A DNA stretch of 64,000 nucleotides from an uncultured Cedecea sp. (GCF_947498825.1 NZ_CANMLV010000002.1:186001-250000), one strand, 5' to 3'. Numbered from the stretch's first letter, positions 44,789 to 55,942 are shown. Notes: generated from the sequence alone by a model not told the origin. Translations and numbers: made by a program.

Positions 44789-46021
44789 TTATCCTATATT
44801 TTGATCTTCACCGATCCTGACTGGCCAGTATACTTCACCAATACCATTCAGGCAGGGTCTGGAAAACAGGTATCCCTGGAATAATCTGACACCTATTGAC
44901 TGGAGCCAGCACCACTCTTCTTTTTTCTCGACCCCCTCAGCAACCAGTTTGATCCCCATATCTTCGCAATACTTAACCATTGCAGCAATCATCGCTTGTT
45001 TAATGCCATTCTTATGAATATCGACTATCAGAGCCCGGTCTAATTTAATTTTGTCCGGCTGGAATTTTGACAGCAACGATAATCTGGAATATCCCGAGCC
45101 AAAGTCATCAATCGCTATCCCGATACCTGCGGCTCGAATCTCTTTTAATGAATGATGAAAATCATTCATTCTGATGATTAATTCGGTCTCAAGAACTTCA
45201 ATAATAACCTGATCGGGTCTTAGATTGGCCTGTCTGATTTGTTCTGATAACAAGGCTACTGAGCCTGGGACGCTATACAGTGACCCCGGGAAAAGGTTGA
45301 TTGAAATCTTTTCATCTGTTCGCAGCATACGCCCAGCTTGCTGAAGAGCAATAGCTTTACTCTCAAGGTCAAAGGTATAGAGCGACTCTGATGAAATTGA
45401 GGCGAATAGCTCCTCAGGTGACTTTCCTTCAGGGCTACGAATAAGCGCTTCAAACGATGAAATATGGCCAGTTATGGGTTCAACTATTGGCTGAAAGGCA
45501 AAGGTGCAGATATTGCCCTGTTCAGAGATCTGAGGCGTTATTTGCCGGGAATAATTATTGCTGGCCATCTTCCATTGTGATGGTTTGAAATTCTCAGATG
45601 AACGGTACCATCCACCTTGATTGATAAATCGTTTTATAAACCGGAATACCCTGTCATCAGGCAAATCACGGTATTGGGCTTGATTCATATGGCGTATTTC
45701 ATCTACAAGCGCCTTTGTATCTACTTTTCGCAGATCAAACAGAGTCATACCAGTATCACCGAATCGCCGGTATGCTGAGTAATCGCGCATGAGTTCCACT
45801 ACCTCAGTATGGCGCAGATCGTCACATATATGTCTAAAGAGAGGCTCAACGTCATGCTCTTCACCTTCCAGAACCTGAAAAAATTCAGTGCCATTAAACA
45901 GCAGTATGCCCGTAACCTGCATTGAGATATTTTTCTCGCAGGCTACATGAGACAGTATTCTCAGGTCATTATCCGAACATTCAGCGCTTAGTTGGCTCTG
46001 GTAAATCAACGTGGTTAGCAT
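44789..46021 (-). CDS. bluF: BLUF-domain blue-light sensor with EAL domain
   Basis: The start is ATG 46021 after AAAGG. The 410-aa product has an N-terminal BLUF domain (MLTTLIYQSQLS with the flavin-contacting Tyr, TGILLFNGTEFFQVLEG with the key Gln) to about residue 95. The C-terminal EAL domain has FEALIR, NLFPGS, EVLETE, IDDFGSGYSRL, IKLDRAL, VAEGVEKK and FQGYLFSRP. All the residues normally needed for c-di-GMP hydrolysis appear present. No bluR-like MerR gene is adjacent. Confidence 0.9.
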   Translation of the reverse strand: MLTTLIYQSQLSAECSDNDLRILSHVACEKNISMQVTGILLFNGTEFFQVLEGEEHDVEPLFRHICDDLRHTEVVELMRDYSAYRRFGDTGMTLFDLRKVDTKALVDEIRHMNQAQYRDLPDDRVFRFIKRFINQGGWYRSSENFKPSQWKMASNNYSRQITPQISEQGNICTFAFQPIVEPITGHISSFEALIRSPEGKSPEELFASISSESLYTFDLESKAIALQQAGRMLRTDEKISINLFPGSLYSVPGSVALLSEQIRQANLRPDQVIIEVLETELIIRMNDFHHSLKEIRAAGIGIAIDDFGSGYSRLSLLSKFQPDKIKLDRALIVDIHKNGIKQAMIAAMVKYCEDMGIKLVAEGVEKKEEWCWLQSIGVRLFQGYLFSRPCLNGIGEVYWPVRIGEDQNIG

Positions 46022-46390
46022 GGATAACCTTTTGCATTGGTTAATGTTCATCACTACACAACTGTATCGTCACCGGTTCCACAGGCTGTAGCGACGACTG
46101 TTGTGTCAGCATCAAATCTTTATGGAGATTATCGCGAACCACTATTGATAATAGCGTTTTCAGATGACTGCAGATAAATGGCAACAGATCTTTTTAAAAC
46201 ACCAGGCTCTCTGACAATATAACCCAACAAATACTTATTTCATAAGTACTTAGGTAAAATAGTAACATTAATATCAGAAAATTATTTTGATCTCAGATAT
46301 AACCTTGTTTATCAGAAAACAATGCTTTTTTAGATGAAAGGCAAACACCGGACTGCGTGTAAGGTTATGCGGGAAAGGATAAAGGAGTTC

Positions 46391-46427
46391 CCTCTAATCC
46401 TCGTTTTTCAATGATGAGGATTAGAGG
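46391..46427. terminator. Strong hairpin downstream of the nucleotidase gene
   Basis: A perfect 12-bp stem, CCTCTAATCCTC/GAGGATTAGAGG, with a 13-base loop begins 15 bases after the stop at 46442. It is followed by only a weak T tract, so termination or 3' stabilisation is inferred. The rest of 46055-46390 appears to hold only the bluF upstream region. Confidence 0.6.
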
Positions 46428-46441
46428 ACAATGGATCCCTG

Positions 46442-48337
46442 TTAATTAATGGCTTGAATAATCGTTACACGATCGTTCAGTCGCTGTTTAGCTATCGGAT
46501 CGGTCGCAGCACTGGCCTGTTGTTGTAGATCAGCAATCTGCTTCTTCATCTGTTGCGGATCGGTAAACTTGAGTCCTTTGACATTGACAGAGGCGACATT
46601 GGTGTAACGTCCATCATCAGTAGTAGGAACACTGATTTTCCCCTCATTCAGCAGCTTCTCGACAATTTTACGCTCAGCTTCATATCCTTCAAGCCCCGCC
46701 AGTTTCCAGCGCTGTATGGCTTTACCCTGATACTCGCCTTTCTTCTCTTCTGTCAAATAACGAATGGTCAGGTTACGGATAGTACCGGCTTCCTCACCAT
46801 ACTCCGCTTTGGTATCTGACAAAATCGGGAACTGCATGCCTTCCAGAACGCCGCCTTTTTGTGTCAAATGGCCCATGCGGTAGCTGTTCATTCCCAGACG
46901 GATCGGCATCGTATCCGTTACTGGCGTACCATCATTCAGTTTCAGATCGGTAATACGTTGTCCGACAGGTTTACGTAAATCAATGGTATAAGTCACACCA
47001 TCAAAGAAATCATTAGTAGAGTATTTCGAAGCACGACGTTGTGGATTGAAGCTATAGGTCACATCTCCGTCATGTTGCTGATTAAAGTAATCTCCGACCC
47101 ATTCCATATACTTCTTCAGTTCTTTACCCGTCATCTGATAAACCGTAATCTCACCACCCGCATACTGATAGTTGAAAGCGATATCTTTGGCAGCAATAGT
47201 CCCTACATTTAATTTAGGACTGTCATTATCAATCTGCAGGGCAATGACTTGAGCTTTTGGAGCATAGTGACGGGCCGCTTCCTGATACAAAGCACTGATA
47301 CCGGTATCCTGAATATGTACCTGTGGAATACCTTTCACCGCATCTGGTGGCACCAGATCCTGACCTGTCAGTTTGGCAATCGGCCGGTTGGCGTTAGCAC
47401 GCAGGATGGTATGGAACGGCTGATAAATCTCCTCCATTTCTTTGTCAGAGGTCATCCCTTTTATCGGATAGGTATAGCTGTCTTTATTGATCAGTACATA
47501 CTTGCCATTTTGCTGCTCAAACTGCAGGTCGATGCGTGATAATGCCCGGCCATATTTATCCGGTTCGGTGATAATCACACCGTTGATTATCTCTTTATCC
47601 ACTTTAACGTGCATATGTCCGGCAACAATAGCTGCCAGCTCTGGGTTAGCGCGAGCAATATCTCCCACCCCGGTACCGGGCCGCTCGTTTTCATTATCAA
47701 TCCCCATATGGGCGACCAGCACAATCGCATCCACCAGGCCCTGGATTTGCCCAATGACATCTTTCACCGCCTGTACCGGGTCAGTAAATGTCAGACCATC
47801 AATATGGTCAGTTCCCTTGGCAAATTCAGCGGTCATCGGTGTATCCATACCAATAATGCCGATTTTTACACCCTGACGTTCGATTATTTTATAGGCTGGC
47901 AAGTAAGGCTTACCGCTTTCCCAGAAAATATTCCCCGCCAGAGCGGTACCTTTAAACTGGTTTAACGGCGTAGACAAGACTTTCAAACCGAAATCAAACT
48001 CGTGATTACCCATGACCCACACATCATAATTCAGTGCGTTGAAGCCAAGGATCATCGGGCTGGTTTTATCATTCTTAAAGGTTTCAACAAAGTTCCCCTG
48101 AATGGTATCCCCAGCATCAACCAGAATCACGTTCGGCTGTTGAGCACGTACTTTACGGACTTGAGTGGCAATCTGACTCAGGCTACCCGCTAAGTTTTCG
48201 GTATCAGTGGAGTAATCCCAGGGAACGAAAGTACCGTGCAAATCAGACGTACCGAGAATGGTGATATTGATCGGTTCCGCAGCCATAGCAGAGGTACTTA
48301 CACAAAGCAGAAGAGAAATAAGCGTTTTTTTCAGCAT
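46442..48337 (-). CDS. Periplasmic 5'-nucleotidase/UDP-sugar hydrolase family phosphatase
   Basis: I choose ATG 48337 (MLKKTLISLLLCVSTSAMA), a clean signal peptide; a longer frame starts at 48397. The 631-aa product has a metallophosphatase domain (GTSDLHG, VDAGDTIQG, GNHEFDFG, VAHMG, AGHMHV) and a C-terminal nucleotidase domain (NDSPKLNVGTIAAKDI, YQMTGKELKKYMEWV, LGMNSYRMG). It resembles CpdB/UshA/YfkN-type enzymes and probably salvages external nucleotides. It is not part of the core guaA-sseA synteny. Confidence 0.9.
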   Translation of the reverse strand: MLKKTLISLLLCVSTSAMAAEPINITILGTSDLHGTFVPWDYSTDTENLAGSLSQIATQVRKVRAQQPNVILVDAGDTIQGNFVETFKNDKTSPMILGFNALNYDVWVMGNHEFDFGLKVLSTPLNQFKGTALAGNIFWESGKPYLPAYKIIERQGVKIGIIGMDTPMTAEFAKGTDHIDGLTFTDPVQAVKDVIGQIQGLVDAIVLVAHMGIDNENERPGTGVGDIARANPELAAIVAGHMHVKVDKEIINGVIITEPDKYGRALSRIDLQFEQQNGKYVLINKDSYTYPIKGMTSDKEMEEIYQPFHTILRANANRPIAKLTGQDLVPPDAVKGIPQVHIQDTGISALYQEAARHYAPKAQVIALQIDNDSPKLNVGTIAAKDIAFNYQYAGGEITVYQMTGKELKKYMEWVGDYFNQQHDGDVTYSFNPQRRASKYSTNDFFDGVTYTIDLRKPVGQRITDLKLNDGTPVTDTMPIRLGMNSYRMGHLTQKGGVLEGMQFPILSDTKAEYGEEAGTIRNLTIRYLTEEKKGEYQGKAIQRWKLAGLEGYEAERKIVEKLLNEGKISVPTTDDGRYTNVASVNVKGLKFTDPQQMKKQIADLQQQASAATDPIAKQRLNDRVTIIQAIN

Positions 48338-48740
48338 ATTATTTAATGATAGATAGCAAAATGAAATGTAGAAGCATGATTGATGGTGATCTTTCATCTT
48401 GGTTTCAAGAGGAAGATTAGGATTATATTCTCAAATGTGATGACAGTCTATTTTATCAATAAATAAACTTGCAAATCTGATGTCATTATAAGTAGATTGA
48501 AAGTATCTTCATTCATTTCTTCCATTTTTCAGATAGTCCAATTATTGGCTTCTAACTGCGCGATAAATATCACAGCAACAGTTCCAGCAAGTAAGCCCTG
48601 ACAGAGTAGTTATATTGAAAGTTATAAACAGACAAGAGTTATTAACTCAGAATCTATTTATAAATTCCATGCATAACACAACATATAATTCAGCGTTCTA
48701 CAATATTAATAATTTATCATTCAAGTAATCAGAGGTTTAT

Positions 48741-50255
48741 ATGAAAAGGAATAAAATAGCCTTATCATTAATAACATTATTAATGACATCAAGTTATGTA
48801 TCCGCCGAAAACAAAACTTACCCCCCTGCTATTATTACAACCACAAATGATAGTAGATTAATAAAACCTTTATCTATACGAGAACCCTCTCTGTTTAATA
48901 AAATGACCAATAATAATGAAATCATCAACCCTGTGATTCACGAGAAACAAGGCTATATTATAGAACACGGTAATTTTAAAAATGCTGAGACAAAAGAAAG
49001 CGGATCGATTGTCATTGTTAGTTCACCGAATGGGGACATTGTTGCCATCGTAGATTCCCCTGATAAAAGAGGTCTGTTCAGTATTGATACAGAAAGAAAG
49101 CTCCGTTTTATTGCCGAAGAACCTTCACGTTTATATAAAGAAGATGATGTGGTTCCCGTCAATGATAGTGATTTCGAGAAAATCAGCTCCGCATCGTCAG
49201 ATAATTCTAAAAGCATTTATGATATAGAGTTTCTTGCGGGCTATTCTTCCTATGCTCTGAAACAATTAGATACTGACCCTGTAGGTTATGCACTAGCCCA
49301 GTTGGAAACAGCAAGAGAAGGTCTGAAAAACTCCAACGTAAATAACGTTAATTTGCTATTGGGTGGCATTGTAATATTTAACAAAGAAGGGGAAGGAGAG
49401 CTTAGTACATCATCAGAGGGGCTAAGATACTCGCAAGAAGTTCTCCAACCCTTCAGGGCATTGTATCAAACAGATATAAATATGGTATTCGCAACAGTTG
49501 AAACAGGCGTATCAGCTGGCCGGGCTTATATGCCAGGATATACCAGTATCAATGCGTGGAATACCTCATTAGCATTTCGCCATGAACTGGGCCATAACGT
49601 TGGGGGAAACCATTGTAACGATAATGGCTCTGATAACTACAAGTTTGGTTATAATAATAGTTTATCCAGAACCTTTCTTTGCGGTAACTCATCTCCCTAT
49701 TATTCAACGCCAGATGTGATAGATAGTAACGGGCTGCCTCTGGGTGACGTAAGAACAGCAGATATGGCCCGGCTCTGGCGTGAACAAGCGGCAAGAATGG
49801 CAAATTATAATGTAGCTTTAGAGGGAATGAAACTTATCTTCGCCAGTAACGGTAAGTCTAACTCTGCAGAACTCACTATTCCACTCTTGGTTAAAACACA
49901 ACGAGCAGGTATTATTGCACTTGACTCTGATATCGGTCCAACAACTTTAATTGATAGTTTTCCTGGTGGATATACCGTACTTAATGTACCACTAACCAGT
50001 GGCGGGGAAGAATATAATGTTAAGTTTAGAGCCCAGCGCTCAATCGGTAGTTGTAATATGACTATTATGAATTCCCAGATACCCTGCTTAGATGGTTTAG
50101 AAATGCATTTTATTTTTACATACCACCCTGAAGACAATAAAGAATTACCCCCTTCGCTTTACAATGGACTATTACAGCTGAAGGCTATTTCTGTAAACAA
50201 CCCAGAATTCTCCACTCCATTAAACATTACCATTGCTTTAGATAACACTAATTAA
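48741..50255 (+). CDS. Secreted reprolysin-like zinc metalloprotease (metzincin)
   Basis: The 504-aa protein opens with a Sec signal peptide (MKRNKIALSLITLLMTSSYVSA). The zinc site HELGHNVGGNH (H281, H285, H291) fits the metzincin HExxHxxGxxH consensus, and an upstream TSINAWNTSLAFR lead-in strand is present. A long N-terminal segment may be a propeptide and about 150 C-terminal residues a beta-rich domain. AT-rich and without partner genes. The 48398-48740 gap before it is AT-rich promoter-like DNA. It is likely exported; a role with a host is only possible. Confidence 0.88.
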   Translation: MKRNKIALSLITLLMTSSYVSAENKTYPPAIITTTNDSRLIKPLSIREPSLFNKMTNNNEIINPVIHEKQGYIIEHGNFKNAETKESGSIVIVSSPNGDIVAIVDSPDKRGLFSIDTERKLRFIAEEPSRLYKEDDVVPVNDSDFEKISSASSDNSKSIYDIEFLAGYSSYALKQLDTDPVGYALAQLETAREGLKNSNVNNVNLLLGGIVIFNKEGEGELSTSSEGLRYSQEVLQPFRALYQTDINMVFATVETGVSAGRAYMPGYTSINAWNTSLAFRHELGHNVGGNHCNDNGSDNYKFGYNNSLSRTFLCGNSSPYYSTPDVIDSNGLPLGDVRTADMARLWREQAARMANYNVALEGMKLIFASNGKSNSAELTIPLLVKTQRAGIIALDSDIGPTTLIDSFPGGYTVLNVPLTSGGEEYNVKFRAQRSIGSCNMTIMNSQIPCLDGLEMHFIFTYHPEDNKELPPSLYNGLLQLKAISVNNPEFSTPLNITIALDNTN

Positions 50256-50755
50256 TATAGATACAAAATATATTCCCATAAAGAAATAAACATTATAATA
50301 ATATTAAACAAATAGCCTTAACTTATAGAAAATAATTTACTCTTTGATATTAACGGAGTATATCTTGCAATATTATCCGCTAATTTCACAACAAAAACAT
50401 CTATTTGCGTTCCTTAAAATGAAGATTAGATAATGGGGGAACTCGCTTAAGGAGCGAGGACATTTAACAAAACGATCATTGCGCTCACCACCGCTGATCC
50501 CATTCTGGCGGCTGATCTCTTCAACTTTCATGATGTTTACACACCTGACGGTAAACAACAGGTTAAAAACGGGTGTTTTAATTGAAGAGAGGCATTTATC
50601 GACGAATACGCGCTAATCATGCGCTTTGCTGCATCTAACTGATAGGCCATGACAACAAAAAACCGTGGTTTTGGACTGCCCCCATAAAGTCGGAAGGTTC
50701 ATGTTAAGCGGCTTTCTGCCGCCTTTACTGCTTTGAACTAAGTCTTTCAGCTTTT
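50256..50755. other. Intergenic region with decayed coding traces
   Basis: The 500 bases after the protease carry no intact gene. A plus-strand stretch near 50475-50580 reads TIIALTTADPILAADLFNFHDVYTPDG and stops, which looks like a gene tail without a body. The rest is AT-rich. Confidence 0.3.
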
Positions 50756-51105
50756 TTAGAGAGGCATTTTCAGCCCGCAGATAACGGATTCATTTGAGAT
50801 ATCAAACCGGACGATGGCTTCTTGTATAGAAAGGACATCACGAATAATTGCCTGAATAACAGCCGCTCTGAACTCTGGAGAAAGAGCAGTCCTGTTCCAG
50901 GACAGCCCATCTATTCCATGGTGCTGATATGTTCTGCTCCAACGACGTACAGATGTTCTGTCGATACCAAAATGCGGTACCTCGCGCCCTATCTTTTCCT
51001 GCGAGATAGTGATTAACGACCGCAAGCCGGGTTTTAAGAGAATGCTTTTGTCTTCCCATAAAAAACTGCACCTTACTTAGTTGGGTGTCCAACTTTTAGG
51101 GTACA
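50756..51105 (-). mobile_element. IS3-family (IS150-like) remnant: frameshifted orfA and one terminal inverted repeat
   Basis: Entering from the right there is an IR-like end TGTACCCTAAAAGTTGGACA (outer base 51105). An orfA start follows at 51059 (MGRQKHSLKTRLAVVNHYLAGKDRA). The frame shifts near 50990 and continues as HFGIDRTSVRRWSRTYQHHGIDGLSWNRTALSPEFRAAVI, a typical IS150 HTH region. OrfB and the other end are missing, so it is dead. Confidence 0.82.
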
Positions 51106-51160
51106 GTTCAGTTAGCGGGCTTCGGTATTTTGCTACCAGTCGGTAAATTCTACTGACAGC

Positions 51161-52648
51161 CTATTTGCTTTTCTTGATATGGCTAATTAAGCGCTTACGT
51201 TTACGCAGCTGATTAGGCGTTAACAGGTTACGCTTATTCGCAAACGGGTTTTCACCTTCTTTGAACTGAATACGGATCGGCGTCCCCATGACTTCCAATG
51301 ATTTACGGAAGTAATTCATCAGATAGCGTTTATACGAGTCAGGCAAATCTTTAACCTGGTTTCCATGGATAACTACGATAGGCGGGTTATAACCACCGGC
51401 ATGCGCGTATTTAAGCTTAACCCGACGACCACGTACCATTGGTGGCTGATGGTCTTCTGACGCCATATTCATAATACGCGTCAGCAGTGCGGTACTGACA
51501 CGGCGCGTTGAGCTGTCATAAGCCTCACGTACCGAATCAAATAAGTTACCCACTCCACTACCATAGAGGGCGGAAATAAAATGGATACGGGCAAAATCGA
51601 TAAAACCAAGACGGAAATCGAGGGTCTCTTTAACCTGCTCTTTAACTTCCTGGCTCAAACCATCCCACTTATTTACCACAATAACCAGTGAGCGCCCACT
51701 ATTCAGAATAAAGCCTAACAGTGAGAGATCCTGATCGGAAATCCCTTCTCGGGCATCGATAACCAGCAATACCACGTTAGAATCTTCAATCGCTTGCAGC
51801 GTTTTGATTACCGAGAATTTTTCTACTGTTTCGGTAATTTTTCCACGTTTACGAACGCCTGCGGTATCAATCAGAACATATTCCCGCTCATCGCGCTCCA
51901 TAGGAATATAGATACTGTCCCGCGTTGTGCCCGGCATATCATAAACGACCACACGCTCTTCACCGAGAATACGGTTAGTGAGCGTAGACTTACCAACATT
52001 AGGACGTCCCACAATAGCGAGCTTAATTGGTAAGTCCTGTGGATTGAACGGCTCTTCCTCTTCTTCTGGCGCATTTTCGTCAACAATGCCGTTTTTAGCA
52101 TTGAACTCTGCCCAATAGAGTGCGTCTTCGTCTATTTCCTCTGGCGGTGCAACATCGTCCATCCACGGCAACAGAGCCTGTTCCAGCAGGCTGGTAACAC
52201 CACGACCATGTGAGGCAGCGATAGCGTGAATTTCACCTAAACCCAGTGAATAGAAATCAATAACCGCCTGGTCAGGATCCAGACCATCAGTTTTGTTCGC
52301 GACCAGGAAAGTCGCCTTTTGCCGGGAGCGTAAATGCTTCGCGATACCTTCATCGGCTGGCATCAGTCCGGCACGTGCATCCACCATAAACAAAACAACG
52401 TCGGCTTCTTCAATGGCCAACAATGATTGTTCAGCCATGCGGGTTTCTACGCCGTCTTCTGTACCATCAATACCACCGGTATCAATACAGATAAACTCAC
52501 GGCCTTCCACTTCTGCACGACCATATTTACGATCGCGGGTCAGTCCTGGAAAATCTGCTACCAGAGCATCGCGAGTACGCGTTAATCGGTTAAATAGCGT
52601 AGATTTACCGACATTAGGGCGCCCAACCAGCGCGACCACAGGTACCAT
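51161..52648 (-). CDS. der: Ribosome-assembly GTPase Der (EngA)
   Basis: The start is ATG 52648 ([19 protein letters not shown]). The 495-aa protein has tandem GTPase domains, each with [17 protein letters not shown] and NKxD motifs ([18 protein letters not shown]), an acidic linker ([13 protein letters not shown]) and a KH-like C-terminus. It is essential for 50S maturation. It lies downstream of bamB but is separated from it by a terminator. Confidence 0.98.
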   Translation of the reverse strand: MVPVVALVGRPNVGKSTLFNRLTRTRDALVADFPGLTRDRKYGRAEVEGREFICIDTGGIDGTEDGVETRMAEQSLLAIEEADVVLFMVDARAGLMPADEGIAKHLRSRQKATFLVANKTDGLDPDQAVIDFYSLGLGEIHAIAASHGRGVTSLLEQALLPWMDDVAPPEEIDEDALYWAEFNAKNGIVDENAPEEEEEPFNPQDLPIKLAIVGRPNVGKSTLTNRILGEERVVVYDMPGTTRDSIYIPMERDEREYVLIDTAGVRKRGKITETVEKFSVIKTLQAIEDSNVVLLVIDAREGISDQDLSLLGFILNSGRSLVIVVNKWDGLSQEVKEQVKETLDFRLGFIDFARIHFISALYGSGVGNLFDSVREAYDSSTRRVSTALLTRIMNMASEDHQPPMVRGRRVKLKYAHAGGYNPPIVVIHGNQVKDLPDSYKRYLMNYFRKSLEVMGTPIRIQFKEGENPFANKRNLLTPNQLRKRKRLISHIKKSK

Positions 52649-52715
52649 GATAAAAGCCTCATTACTCAAAAATACATGATCAAACAACAGCAATGTGTTG
52701 TTTTTAAAAAACCAA

Positions 52716-52741
52716 AACGGTTCCCTGATAAGGGAACCGTT
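52716..52741 (-). terminator. Terminator after bamB
   Basis: AACGGTTCCC/GGGAACCGTT with a 6-base loop is followed, along bamB, by TTTTGGTTTTTT. It separates bamB from der. Confidence 0.85.
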
Positions 52742-52767
52742 TCAAACGTATAGGCTATACGACAAAC

Positions 52768-53949
52768 TTAACGCTCAATGGCGTATAAATTACCGTTTTT
52801 TGCCTGGATAAGCAGTTTGTTACCCGCGACAACAGGATCGGTCTGGAAGCCAGAACTATCGACTTTTTGCTGAGCAACAAAGCGTCCGTCACTGGTGTTA
52901 ACCCAGTGCATATAACCCTCGCTGTCACCGACGACGATATAACCATCATACAGTACCGGAGAGGTCAGGCCACGATGCAACAACTCGCTTTGCGTCCATA
53001 CCGTGACGCCGCCGTCAATAGTCAGTGATATTATGCGATCATTCTGATCAACTAAATAAATATGATTATCGTTGATAACAAAATCAAGCACAGAACCGAG
53101 TTCACGTTTCCATATAATTTGACCAGAACGTAGGTCAAGAGCCGCGAAGTTACCATTATAAGCCAGGGCATAAACTACGCCATTAACAATAACTGGCGTG
53201 GTATCAACATCACTCAGACGGTCAATTTCAGTGGTACCGGTTGCCTGAGAGATACGTTGCTGCCAGATTAACTGCCCTTGCTGCATCAGTACCGCGTTCA
53301 CACGACCGTTATCTCCCCCTACTAAAGCAGCGCCAAAGGCAACCGCAGGGGCAGACTCACCACGTAATGATAGTGCAGGTATTTCAAGGTTAACAGTCCA
53401 CTTAATTGAACCATCAGTTTCGTCTAATGCCTGCAATAAACCATTACCGGTATGGATAAGTACCAAACCGTCACTGACAACCGGGCTTGAAAGTGCTTCA
53501 CCTGCCACTGTCGTTTCCCAGGCTACACTGCCGTCGTCAGTATTGAGGGCATAGACTTTTGCTTTTTCAGTGCCCACAAAAATATGAGAGCCTTCAACGG
53601 TCAAACCACCCGATAATAACGCGGAGATGTTACTGGAGAAGAAACCGGTTTTTTCTGCCAGGTCTGTCTGCCATATTTGTTTACCATCATCAGCGTTAAC
53701 AGCCTTAACCAGACCACGACGGTCTGCTGCATAGACTGTTCCTCCCTGCCATGCAGGATGGAGATTTGAGTAGAAATCACCGACGCCATTACCAACAGAG
53801 GCCTGCCAAACTTTAGTCGGGGTAAACTGGTTTTCAACTGTAGGCAGCGGAGACATTTTGACAACGTCTTCTTCGCCGCTAAACAGGGAACAACCGCTGA
53901 GCAGTGTCAGGGAAATTAACCCTGGTACGAGTAGTTTACGCAATTGCAT
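52768..53949 (-). CDS. bamB: Outer-membrane protein assembly factor BamB
   Basis: A 393-aa lipoprotein (MQLRKLLVPGLISLTLLSGC) with an eight-bladed PQQ/WD-like propeller: VYAADRRGLVKAVNADDGKQIWQ, VYALNTDDGSVAWE, FAALDLRSGQIIWKREL. It is a subunit of the BAM complex. It begins 10 bases after yfgM ends. Confidence 0.98.
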   Translation of the reverse strand: MQLRKLLVPGLISLTLLSGCSLFSGEEDVVKMSPLPTVENQFTPTKVWQASVGNGVGDFYSNLHPAWQGGTVYAADRRGLVKAVNADDGKQIWQTDLAEKTGFFSSNISALLSGGLTVEGSHIFVGTEKAKVYALNTDDGSVAWETTVAGEALSSPVVSDGLVLIHTGNGLLQALDETDGSIKWTVNLEIPALSLRGESAPAVAFGAALVGGDNGRVNAVLMQQGQLIWQQRISQATGTTEIDRLSDVDTTPVIVNGVVYALAYNGNFAALDLRSGQIIWKRELGSVLDFVINDNHIYLVDQNDRIISLTIDGGVTVWTQSELLHRGLTSPVLYDGYIVVGDSEGYMHWVNTSDGRFVAQQKVDSSGFQTDPVVAGNKLLIQAKNGNLYAIER

Positions 53950-53959
53950 CCTGTTCCTC

Positions 53960-54580
53960 TTAGCTCGACAAGTTGTTAATTTTTATCTGGAGCATTTCAA
54001 TCAGCGCCGGAGATGACTTACTGAGTAAACCTTGACTCCAGGCATCGCGGGCACCTTGTTTATCGCCTTTACTCAGTAACGCCTCACCGCGTAAATCTGC
54101 AACCAGTGCAGCCCAGCTTTCACCTTTGATGTTATCAAGGGTTTTTAGCGCCGCATCAGATTGCTTCTGTTGAATCTGTACGCGTGCCAGACGCAAGTCG
54201 ATCAGTGCCTGCAAATTCGCATCTTTAGCGCTCGCCAGGCTACTTTGTAGCTGGCTGGCGGCTTTATCCAGCTCATTTTTATCAGCGTATTGCTGAGCCA
54301 GCTCAAGGGAAGCCAGTGAGCCATAAATGTTGTTATTGTCCTCAGCAAATTTTTGCAATGCTTCCAGGGTCTGTGGTTTGTCTGTCTGGACTTCACTGCT
54401 TAGCGTTTGATAAGACAGCGAAGCAGCACCGGCATTTGCTATCTGCTGGTTTCCCCAATAACGCCAGCCAACCAGCGCACCAATACCCAATACCACCCCG
54501 ACGATCAACGCTTTACCATTTTCGGCAAAAAAACGCTTTAACGCGTCAACCTGATCGTTTTCGTTCTCAAATACTTCCAC
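53960..54580 (-). CDS. yfgM: YfgM, SecYEG-associated periplasmic TPR protein
   Basis: A 206-aa protein with an N-terminal cytoplasmic stretch (MEVFENENDQVDALKRFF), one membrane helix (ALIVGVVLGIGALVGW) and a periplasmic TPR region. It works with PpiD at the translocon. It sits between hisS (gap 35) and bamB (gap 10) as in E. coli. Confidence 0.96.
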   Translation of the reverse strand: MEVFENENDQVDALKRFFAENGKALIVGVVLGIGALVGWRYWGNQQIANAGAASLSYQTLSSEVQTDKPQTLEALQKFAEDNNNIYGSLASLELAQQYADKNELDKAASQLQSSLASAKDANLQALIDLRLARVQIQQKQSDAALKTLDNIKGESWAALVADLRGEALLSKGDKQGARDAWSQGLLSKSSPALIEMLQIKINNLSS

Positions 54581-54615
54581 GCAGTCCTTCTCCTTAACGA
54601 GTAATTACCTGGTGA

Positions 54616-55890
54616 TTAGCCCAGTAGCGCCAGCAGTCGAGCATCCACGTCTTGTTGTAATACGGTTTGCTGCTCACCTGTGCGAAGATCTTTAACAACC
54701 ACTTCACCTTTAGAGACTTCATCTTCACCCAGTACCAGAGCCACACGAGCGCCCCATTTATCCGCACGGGCAAACTGCTTCTTAAAGTTACCCCCGCCAT
54801 AGTTCGTCATGAACTTAAGAGAAGGCAATTTTTCACGCAGTTTTTCAGCCAACAGCATAGCGGCAACCTGCGTACCCTGGCCCGATGAGACCAGGTAAAT
54901 ATCGACAACAGATTCGGCTTTAAATTCCGGATTGATTTCTTGAACCAGTAAAACAAGACGTTCCAGGCCCATTGCAAAACCAACAGCAGGTGCCGCACGG
55001 CCGCCAAGTTGCTCTACCAGACCATCATAACGACCACCGGCACATACAGTACCCTGTGAGCCCAGATGCGTCGTCACCCACTCGAATACCGTACGGTTAT
55101 AGTAGTCCAGACCGCGTACCAGACGCTGGTTAACCCGATAACCGATACCTGCCGCATCCAGGTACTGACAAAGTCCGGTAAAGTGTTCCCGTGACTCCTC
55201 GTCGAGGTAATCCCCCAGTTCCGGTGCATCGTTTAATAATAACTGCACATCCGGATTTTTAGAGTCCAGAACACGTAATGGATTGCTGTACATCCGACGT
55301 TTACAGTCTTCATCCAGTTTATCCTGATGTTGTTCCAGGAAGGCAACCAATGCATCACGATAACGCGCACGCGCTTCCAGTGAACCAATGGAGTTCAGTT
55401 CCAGGGTAACAAATTCTGAAATACCCAGAGCACGCCACCAGCTTGCTGTTAGCATAATCAGTTCGGCGTCAATATCCGGGCCATTCAGGCCAAAAACTTC
55501 AACACCAAGCTGGTTAAACTGGCGATAACGCCCTTTTTGCGGCCGTTCGTGGCGGAACATTGGACCAACGTACCACAAGCGTTGTTCCTGATTGTACAGC
55601 AGACCATGTTCAATTCCGGCACGCACACAACCAGCCGTTCCTTCAGGACGTAAAGTCAAACTGTCGCCATTACGATCCTCAAAGGTATACATTTCTTTTT
55701 CAACGACATCGGTGACTTCACCAATGGCGCGTTTGAATAATGCGGTCTGCTCTACAATCGGTAAACGAATTTCGCTGTAACCGTAACTTGCAAGCACCTG
55801 CTTCAGACGCCCTTCAATACTTTGCCAGATGGCTGTATCAGCAGGCAGGTAATCGTTCATACCGCGAATGGCTTGAATATTTTTTGCCAC
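54616..55890 (-). CDS. hisS: Histidyl-tRNA synthetase
   Basis: A 424-aa class II synthetase. It begins [16 protein letters not shown] and has [19 protein letters not shown] (motif 2 region), the His-specific [15 protein letters not shown] and CAGGRYDGL, and an anticodon domain with [33 protein letters not shown]. It is full length. Confidence 0.98.
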   Translation of the reverse strand: MAKNIQAIRGMNDYLPADTAIWQSIEGRLKQVLASYGYSEIRLPIVEQTALFKRAIGEVTDVVEKEMYTFEDRNGDSLTLRPEGTAGCVRAGIEHGLLYNQEQRLWYVGPMFRHERPQKGRYRQFNQLGVEVFGLNGPDIDAELIMLTASWWRALGISEFVTLELNSIGSLEARARYRDALVAFLEQHQDKLDEDCKRRMYSNPLRVLDSKNPDVQLLLNDAPELGDYLDEESREHFTGLCQYLDAAGIGYRVNQRLVRGLDYYNRTVFEWVTTHLGSQGTVCAGGRYDGLVEQLGGRAAPAVGFAMGLERLVLLVQEINPEFKAESVVDIYLVSSGQGTQVAAMLLAEKLREKLPSLKFMTNYGGGNFKKQFARADKWGARVALVLGEDEVSKGEVVVKDLRTGEQQTVLQQDVDARLLALLG

Positions 55891-55942
55891 GTTTTTTCTC
55901 TAATTTATCTACAAAAAATGAACCCGCTATCAGACGATTTAT

